NCBI GenBank assembly: GCA_003427395.1
Contig: BFEA01000582.1
Location: forward strand, 648,846 to 671,537
Source of the DNA: Chara braunii
Lineage: Eukaryota > Streptophyta > Charophyceae > Charales > Characeae
Direction of reading: 5' to 3'
Length of the DNA: 22,692 nt
Program-made: the position numbers and the translations under genes
Notes under the pieces: generated by a model
What the model was told of the DNA's origin: nothing
The model's input: only the letters and a program-made list of their open reading frames with translations
The model's database searches: none
Part shown: positions 17,638 to 22,692 of the stretch, piece after piece
How positions within the stretch are numbered: position 1 is the first letter of the stretch
How the letters are laid out: every line of letters begins with the position of its first letter

Positions 17638-18330
17638 GCACGATCCACAAGATCGTGCGGCCAGATTGACCGTGCCATACAGATCTTGACTAGGCTGCTC
17701 CCATCAAAAGGAGCTAACGCAGTTTGACGCCAGTCAGGATTGATCCCGGTGTCTGCCGGGTGAGAGTCCGATACTGTAGCCCACACCCAGCCATTTTGAC
17801 CGCGCCATACAGATCTTGACCGGGCTAGCTCCTTTTACGAAGGTAAAAGGAGCAGCTCTTCTATAAGAAGAGCCCACACCCAGCCATTCTGCCTGCCTAT
17901 GGTTTGTCGGACCCTGTTGGCCTCCTCCAGCAATAGGGCCGGCCTTTCCTTGCTATGCCGCGGCCACGCACCTTGGCGCGGTGATTCGTTTTAGTTACTT
18001 AGGCGCTTAAGCCACACGTCCTTATTTATAAAAAAAATAGGACAGCTTACGCATCCTTATTTTAAAAAAAAAGGACAACTTAAGATTTACTGTTCCATCC
18101 GTGCATCCCTGTGGCTTTGTTAGAAATAGAATACAACCAGACGCACTGCCATTCCCGAACGTCTGCACACATCTGGATTTAAGTTTGAAAGACGTTTTAG
18201 CCTCTCAGTCATGAGTCACGTTTGAATAAACTTCTGGTAAACGCGCCAGCCTCGTCAACTCGAATTGTTTCTCTGAAATAGGACAGTATCTGCTCCATAT
18301 TCAAAATATGGAGCAGATACCCTTGTAAGG
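17638..18330. repeat. Cluster of short perfect palindromes and direct repeats
   Basis: Hairpins lie at 17638-17658 (8-bp stem), 17828-17853 (11-bp stem GCTCCTTTTAC, loop GAAG), 17855-17873 (8-bp stem), 18286-18320 (16-bp stem GTATCTGCTCCATATT, 3-base loop) and 18321-18330. A 25-bp word with one difference is repeated at 17666-17690 and 17796-17820 (TTGACCG, CGCCATACAGATCTTGAC). AGCCCACACCCAGCCATT occurs at 17778 and 17871. Two imperfect palindromes of the form TCCTTATTT...AGGA follow at about 18018-18075. No gene is recognised. Confidence 0.8.
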
Positions 18331-19117
18331 GTTTCTCCTCCGATACCAACACCGTCCAATGATTGCTGAATGGACGGTCACGGGAACGGAAAACTGTGAA
18401 CGGCGGTTCATGGTCTCCGGCCACACAGTTCCTGGGCCCTTCGAGGACGCCTCGGTGCCGGGCCTGGGTGGGAACGGGGTGGTGCAGGCCGGGGCTACAG
18501 GCCCCTGAGGTCGAATAAAAAATAAGTAAATAAATTTGGACCCCCTTCGACCTCGGTTAGCGGTGGTTGCAAAACTTTTATTTTTGGGGGGTGGGGGTCG
18601 GCAAGGTTGGTCAGGTGGTGAGAACCCCCCTATGGTCTGGAAAAAAAGTAAAAACTTTGGCTGCACCGCCCTCGCCCCCCTCCTTGGTAGCACCCTGTAC
18701 CTCCCCAATCCTCCTACATTTGCACACTGCGTCCACCCCCTTTGATGTTATATATTCCTTTCACAATACGGACGGTCACTCCCACAAGTCATAGACTTGA
18801 TGGCGTCCACAAGACTGTTGAGATGGACAAAGAAAAAAAAGGTTTTCCAAGTCGAAAACGGCCACAAGGCATTGCCCACTCATTTCAACATTTTTTTTCC
18901 CTTTTTTTCAATTATAGATAGAAAAAATTAAAAACAACTACCAAAAAATAAAATAAAAAAATTGGGGGGTTCCCTTGAGAAGTGCCCCCCCAGTCTGTCA
19001 AATAAAATAACCCTCCCACGTGGGGATAAAAAAAAGCCTTCCTCGCTCTTTGTGATGGCGATCATGATGGGTCGTTCATGCGTTTCGTGAAAGATGACCG
19101 GGCCTGGTCATAGACAC
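18331..19117. other. No recognised gene; A-rich and G/C-run sequence
   Basis: This stretch contains G-rich and C-rich runs (18585-18600, 18965-18992) and many A runs. ORFs are short or low in complexity, with no similarity I recognise. Two CCC-rich patches are flanked by A-rich sequence. Confidence 0.5.
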
Positions 19118-19197
19118 CCCCGTTCATGAACGGGGTTACAACACAGCCACTTGTATCCACTCAGACTCAAACCAGGCATGTGCTCGACTACAACTCC

Positions 19198-19202
<5 letters not shown>

Positions 19203-19267
<65 letters not shown>
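19203..19267. repeat. (CT)n microsatellite
   Basis: A nearly pure CT dinucleotide run inside the LTR-like copy. It produces the Ser-Leu repeat ORF on this strand. The LTR copy at 560-1365 has only a short CT tract at the corresponding place (about 785-796), so the run expanded after the copies separated. Confidence 0.95.
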
Positions 19268-19269
<2 letters not shown>

Positions 19270-19594
19270 GCCTTGGATCGCGCCCCGAATACACCCGCTG
19301 AGATAGCTCCCACTTGGCAGCTATGGCTGCCCTATCTCCTACTTCGCTACCCTAGCTATGGAGTCCCTTCCAGCGCCTTCTTCCACCTCCAGGCACGTCA
19401 CGCCCAAGTTGCCTCAACACACAAGCAGCGGCAGCGCTTCCACATCTCACAACTAAGCAAGCGTCTCCGGCAGCTGCACTGTAACTGTAAATATAGGAAT
19501 TGGACTTGGCTTGGCCTGCCTCAGACCGGCACCGGTCAGCCCCAGCCTGTCTGTTGCATTCATTTTGTCGGTCCGGTGGCTTCTGGACTTTCCT

Positions 19595-19646
19595 GGGACT
19601 TACTGCAATTTTGTGGACTTGGGACTTACTGCAATTTTGTGGACTT
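19595..19646. repeat. 26-bp tandem duplication
   Basis: GGGACTTACTGCAATTTTGT plus GGACTT is repeated twice without change (19595-19620, 19621-19646), inside the LTR-like segment. Confidence 0.9.
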
Positions 19647-19921
19647 GGGACTGGACTGGACGTTTCTGGACTTTGCTGTCAGGTACCAGACTAACTCTGC
19701 AACCAGTCGACCTACGACGCTTCAACTAGCCTATCAAACCTACCCTACGTGACGCTGGGACTTGGGACTTCAGAACCTTCAGGACTTTGGGACCTTTGAT
19801 GCCGGGCTCTCAGGTGTCTGCAGCGTGAAATCCTTTCAGACACATGACTGCAGTTGCAATTGTGTAGCTGGGTGCACATTGCTGGGTAATTCGTATTGTA
19901 TGATTCTTTCCTTCCTTTCAG

Positions 19922-19945
19922 AAGGGCGGTTCAATTTTGTTGACT
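19922..19945 (+). CDS. UXE: UDP-arabinose 4-epimerase, 24-bp microexon
   Basis: A pyrimidine-rich tract and AG acceptor (TTCCTTCCTTTCAG, ending 19921) precede AAGGGCGGTTCAATTTTGTT plus GACT, which reads KGGSILLT. A GT donor (GTCTGA) follows at 19946. Joined in phase 0 to the exon at 20036 it supplies the start of the first Rossmann beta strand, hydrophobic residues and Thr just before GGAGYIGSH; this is where plant homologues have (V/I)LVT. The intron between them would be 90 bp. The short exon makes the call less certain than the next two. Exon(s) for the N-terminal membrane anchor usual in plant homologues are not seen upstream. Confidence 0.55.
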
Positions 19946-20035
19946 GTCTGAGCAGGAGGTGACGTATGGAGGTTTTGATAATGACAGTGTTTCTTTCTTC
20001 TTATGGAATAACAAATCCACTATGCCTTTTTGCAG

Positions 20036-20107
20036 GGGGGTGCTGGATACATTGGTTCACATGCAGTGCTGCGGCTTCTTGAGGATGGACATAGGGTGAT
20101 AATAGTG
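20036..20107 (+). CDS. UXE: UDP-arabinose 4-epimerase, NAD-binding exon
   Basis: After the acceptor TTTTTGCAG the 24 codons read GGAGYIGSH, AVLRLLEDGH, RVIIV. GxxGxxG (here GGAGYIG) is the dinucleotide-binding loop of extended short-chain dehydrogenases/reductases that epimerise nucleotide sugars. The following helix and the RVIIV strand fit the UDP-arabinose/UDP-xylose 4-epimerase (UXE/MUR4) subfamily, which interconverts UDP-xylose and UDP-arabinose in the Golgi or cytosol for cell-wall polysaccharides. The exon ends before GTGGGT (donor, 20108). Both neighbouring introns are phase 0. The frame is intact and free of stops, so I take the gene as functional. Confidence 0.85.
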
Positions 20108-20804
20108 GTGGGTAGCCAACTCCTGTTCTCCTCTCCTCCTCTTCTTTCTCCTTCTCTTCCTGCTTCATAATCTTGTCCGTCGTCATGTCCTTTCTCCTTC
20201 CCTCCTCTTCCTCAGTTCTTCACTTCCCCTCTCATCCTCTTCCTCCCTCGTGCTCCGCCTATGTTTCCTTCTCTCTTTTTTTCCTCTTCCTCCCCTCTCT
20301 CCCCTTCCCTTCCCCCCTTGCACTCTTCCTGTGTTTGCTCCTATCTCTTTTTCCTCTTCCTCCTTTCATTGCCCTTCTACCTCCTTCACCTCCTGTTCCC
20401 TTCCTCCTCTTCCTCTTTTCTTCCTCCTGTTTCCTGCTTTCCGCTCCTTCTCCTCCTCTCCTCCAAGCTTAACAGCATGCGACTTTGCCTGTCCATCTCG
20501 GGAAAAGCATCCATTATACTGCCATAACTTATGATGCTATGCTCCGTAAGCTGGTGTGTGAACATACTGTATGGGTTCTTGCGGCTGTGGCTGCTAATAA
20601 CATGTTGCCATGTCGTATAGGCGGGACAAAAAAAGTACGTCCTCGACTGGAATAATCTTTCCGTTACCCCACTTGAAAGAGCTTCACCCAGTTCGCACAA
20701 TATTGTAGACACCGAGACTCGATCCCCATACCTTTCCCAGCCCACTGTACAGTCCCCCATTGACCCTGTGTGTTTTGAACCTGCAACCTGTCCCTAAAAC
20801 CATG

Positions 20805-20874
20805 TATAAACGTTTCGTGTATGTAGCTTGCTTCGTGTGTATAAACGTTTCGTGTATGTAGCTTGCTTCGTGTG
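20805..20874. repeat. Exact 35-bp tandem duplication
   Basis: TATAAACGTTTCGTGTATGT plus AGCTTGCTTCGTGTG occurs twice without change (20805-20839, 20840-20874), directly beside the tRNA-like B box. Confidence 0.95.
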
Positions 20875-20945
20875 GACTTGAACCATAGACCTGTCTATTA
20901 GCAGTCTTAGGGTCAGTACATGGGTCTGGCTCTACGTCCCTCGAA
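20870..20945 (-). other. tRNA-like remnant (SINE or dead tRNA)
   Basis: The minus strand contains GGTTCAAGTCC (20884-20874), a perfect match to the Pol III B box consensus GGTTCRANTCC. It forms a T-arm with four of five pairs (TATGG/CCACA). About 20 bases upstream is GACTGCTAAT, the anticodon-loop word of serine tRNA(GCT). Anticodon-stem pairing is poor and the acceptor stem cannot be closed, so this is not an intact tRNA gene. A tRNA-derived SINE or tRNA pseudogene fits best. Confidence 0.35.
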
Positions 20946-21699
20946 AGGTCAGTCAGCCGTAGTCTAGACAGTTCCAAAAGAGTCAACTTGACCTTTCGAA
21001 GTGCCAGGAGGCAGTCTGTCGATTTCTGAAAGGTCAAGAGTCCCAAGTCAGACACCGAAGGGGCAAACAGAGGGGCAGTCCCAGTCCAGTCCGTTTTTGC
21101 AGCGAGTACCAGAGTGGGACTGCACATCTTGAGGGCCTGGGACATCGGCAGGCCCATACCACCAAACGAAACAGTAAAAATAGAGAGGCAGCGATCAGTC
21201 AGTCACTTATTATCTGGGAACTACGTGGAAACACTGCCCAAGTGTCTTGTGCGTCGAGTTCACCGGCGGTCAGCAAGAAGCCCGAAGGTGAAGAGGGCAA
21301 GCGGCCATATCCGCCAGTGAGGAAGAAGATGACGGCGGACATAGCCGCCAGTGGGACATAGTTAGTAGTTAGTAGTGTGTTTGTGCGTGGACATTCAGGG
21401 TAGATCCTAGTGTGTGTGCACATGTTTGCGAGTGAAGTGTGGGTGTGTCTGATGGTGGACAGTGTGTGAAGGTGGAGGTTCAGACTGGTGCTCAGATGCC
21501 AGAGCTGCAAGATGTGACAAGTTTTGACTCAGGTGACACGTTGCAATTTTTGCGTCAGATTTATGCACCTACACCGTGGTGTGAAACTTTGTGTGTTTTG
21601 GTCTCTCATTTAGATGTCTCTTTGGTCCTATTTGTTGTGTTTGTTCAGTTTAGCAGTTTACCGTTGTAGGCCAATGCTATCTCATGATCTAAAATAGTT

Positions 21700-21796
21700 T
21701 TGTCTTCCCAGTGTCCAAGTTTACGACACAGTCGAGATTTTGTTTTGACTGTCTCCTTGCTGGATGAAATGAAGGAGTAACCCTTCCAGGGGCAAT
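21700..21796 (+). repeat. Decoy duplicate of the intron end and exon start
   Basis: This segment repeats 21809-21901 at about 78% by eye: TTTACG, TTGACTGT, CCTTGCTGG, TGAAATG, then AAC and CTT words and GGGGCAAT. It therefore copies the last 70 bases of the intron and the first 20 of the DNLSRGN exon. In the copy the acceptor CAG has become AAG with GGAGTAA following, and the exon part contains stops, so splicing there would give a broken protein. Confidence 0.75.
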
Positions 21797-21880
21797 AGCA
21801 TATGATTTTATCTTCCTATTGTCAAAGTTTACGGCCCTGTTGAGATGTTGTCTTGACTGTCCTTGCTGGGTGAAATGCAG

Positions 21881-21985
21881 GATAACCTTTCAAGGGGCAA
21901 TTTGGGTGCAGTCGAAGTGCTCCAGGGTCTTGCCAAGCGAGGACGGGTCCAGTTCATCAATGTTGATCTGGGTGATGCACCTAGG
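21881..21985 (+). CDS. UXE: UDP-arabinose 4-epimerase, DNLSRGN exon
   Basis: The acceptor ATGCAG is followed by 35 codons reading DNLSRGNLGAV, EVLQGLAKRGR, VQFINVDLGDAPR, then a GTGGGT donor at 21986. DNLSRGN begins with the Asp that contacts the NAD ribose, and the pattern GR(V/L)QFI..DLGDA is specific to plant UDP-arabinose/UDP-xylose 4-epimerases; UDP-glucose 4-epimerases have a different segment here. The phase-0 join to the preceding exon puts RVIIV next to DNLS, as in the family. The following family block (NKIF...DAVMHFAA) and the catalytic Ser and YxxxK are not in the window and must lie in exons to the right. Confidence 0.9.
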
Positions 21986-22692
21986 GTGGGTTTGATGTCT
22001 GAACTGGACTCTGAAGTGCTTATGTGCTTTCGCCAGTGTTTGTTCCTCCCATTGCTGCCCTCCTCCAAACTGCGACTCCCCACCCCCATACCTGAACCCC
22101 TCTCTTCGTTTTGCAATCAACTTTCCCTGAATATGATCCATTAGCGGAGTAACTCTGCTGTGTGAATGTCCTCATGGCATATAGGGTGACAGTGCTCGTG
22201 CATATAACTCAACCTCATGAAATCCACATGTCATTATGACTCTGTTGTATGGTGTCCTCCCTCTCGTTTTCATATGTCCATTGCCACCAACGCCCTCAGG
22301 ACAGCGAAGCTTGTCAATTTATGTTGTTGTTGAGCCTTCGTAAACCACCAGCACTTCCGAGCCACTTTTCTCCAGGGCTGGAAATGTCCTGCCTGCCAAA
22401 AGAAAACGAACTGGGACAGGCCTCCTTTTTGGCTGGCACCACCAGCCATTTTTCTCTGGAGGCCGAGCCACGAAAGTTGCAGCCAGATCCACGCTGTGAC
22501 TTTGGAAAAACGGCTGGGAAATGTACTGGTGGCAGGGCTGGGCCAGCAACCGGGCGGATTACCTGGACCGGGGCCGGACCGGTCCAGGGGGGATGAACCG
22601 GCAAAACCGGATGCTCCCAAAAAATGCCCAATTTTTTAAATATTTTTTTCTGATTGCGGCATCCGACTGCGCTCCCTGAGATCTGTCGGATT
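21986..22692 (+). other. Next epimerase intron, open to the right edge
   Basis: It begins with a GTGGGT donor. I searched to 22692 for the next conserved epimerase block and did not find it, so the intron is at least 707 bp. The sequence is mixed, with GC-rich CCGG-containing words at 22550-22610 and no recognised element. Confidence 0.6.

Larger units (their letters stand above)
19118..19838. mobile_element. Solo-LTR-like copy of the 560-1365 family
   Basis: The plus-strand end (GTGAAATCC then TTTCA at 19838) corresponds to the LTR edge at 1365. Inside, the order CT-rich tract, GAATACACC, CACAAGCAGCGGCAGCGCTT, TATA-like A/T-rich motif, and TGGGACTTG-rich segment parallels the LTR at 560-1365. 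GACAC occurs just left of the segment (19113-19117) and just right of it (19839-19843), a possible 5-bp target duplication. The left end would then start at an 18-bp palindrome instead of TG, so the left boundary is uncertain. It lies 83 bp upstream of the epimerase microexon. Confidence 0.5.
20108..21880 (+). other. Epimerase intron (1773 bp)
   Basis: The intron runs from GTGGGT to TGAAATGCAG between the NAD-binding exon and the DNLSRGN exon. Its contents in order are a long pyrimidine-rich tract of CTTCCTCC words (about 20120-20470), tRNA-like sequence on the minus strand with an exact 35-bp tandem repeat (20805-20874), GT-rich sequence at 21370-21480, and a decoy copy of its own 3' end (21700-21796). 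ORFs within it are shadows of these repeats. Confidence 0.75.

Noticed and set aside
18332-18350. TGGTATCGGAG on the minus strand as a primer-binding site for the minus-strand gypsy
   Set aside because: Two mismatches to the consensus, no CA-ending LTR beside it, and no matching 5' LTR nearby.
19922-19962. FNFVDCLSRR as an RNase H end (DALSRR-like)
   Set aside because: It is frame-shadow coding over the microexon; no other pol motif is present, and splice signals and the join to GGAGYIG explain the sequence better.
20173-20534. Plus-strand ORFs rich in Ser, Leu and Pro
   Set aside because: They translate a pyrimidine-rich tract within the epimerase intron.

Overview
The window looks like nuclear DNA of a plant or streptophyte (charophyte) alga. 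Three things point there: short exons that match the plant-type UDP-arabinose (UDP-xylose) 4-epimerase family, chromodomain-bearing Ty3/gypsy retrotransposon remnants with a Met-initiator tRNA primer site, and a dense load of nested transposons, (CA)n(GA)n and (CT)n microsatellites, and no bacterial gene organisation. Chara braunii is my best guess from the flavour of the repeats, but the sequence alone does not prove the species.

Layout. 1-310: two composite microsatellites. 366-519: a diverged second copy of the intron and microexon segment that lies next to the epimerase gene at 19846-19999. About 560-1365: an LTR in reverse orientation, followed by a polypurine tract (1366-1375). 1384 to about 7560: one decayed Ty3/gypsy pol on the minus strand (reverse transcriptase, RNase H, integrase, chromodomain). 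It is split by three younger insertions, each with its own target-site duplication: a 2.1-kb PIF/Harbinger-like DNA transposon (1676-3778, TTA), a 1.06-kb element at a TTAA site with 16-bp inverted termini (4975-6033), and a small element of about 260 bp (6817-7072). Rejoining each pair of flanks restores the pol reading frame. 7941-9108: a broken plus-strand ORF with an N-terminal hydrophobic segment and a long acidic, glutamate-rich coiled coil. About 9111-12877: a plus-strand gypsy-type remnant (LTR end, primer-binding site, gag with an in-frame stop). 12878-14035: no recognised gene. 14036-15643: a head-to-tail duplication, the second copy carrying about 312 extra bases. 15650-18330: hairpin-rich DNA, a single N between two near-identical repeats, and a MITE with long inverted repeats (17086-17425). 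19118-19838: a solo-LTR-like copy of the 560-1365 family.

19922 to the right edge: the only host gene I can support. It is a plus-strand UDP-arabinose 4-epimerase with three phase-0 exons (19922-19945, 20036-20107, 21881-21985) that together cover the Rossmann NAD-binding start. The rest of the gene lies to the right of the window. Its N-terminal exon(s) are not visible, so much of the window may be one very long, transposon-filled intron or the gene's 5' flank.

Nothing here is a convincing new defence or metabolic system. The most informative content is the datable, nested transposon stratigraphy, the duplicated splice-site and exon pieces around the epimerase gene, and a hairpin-dense 2.7-kb tract.
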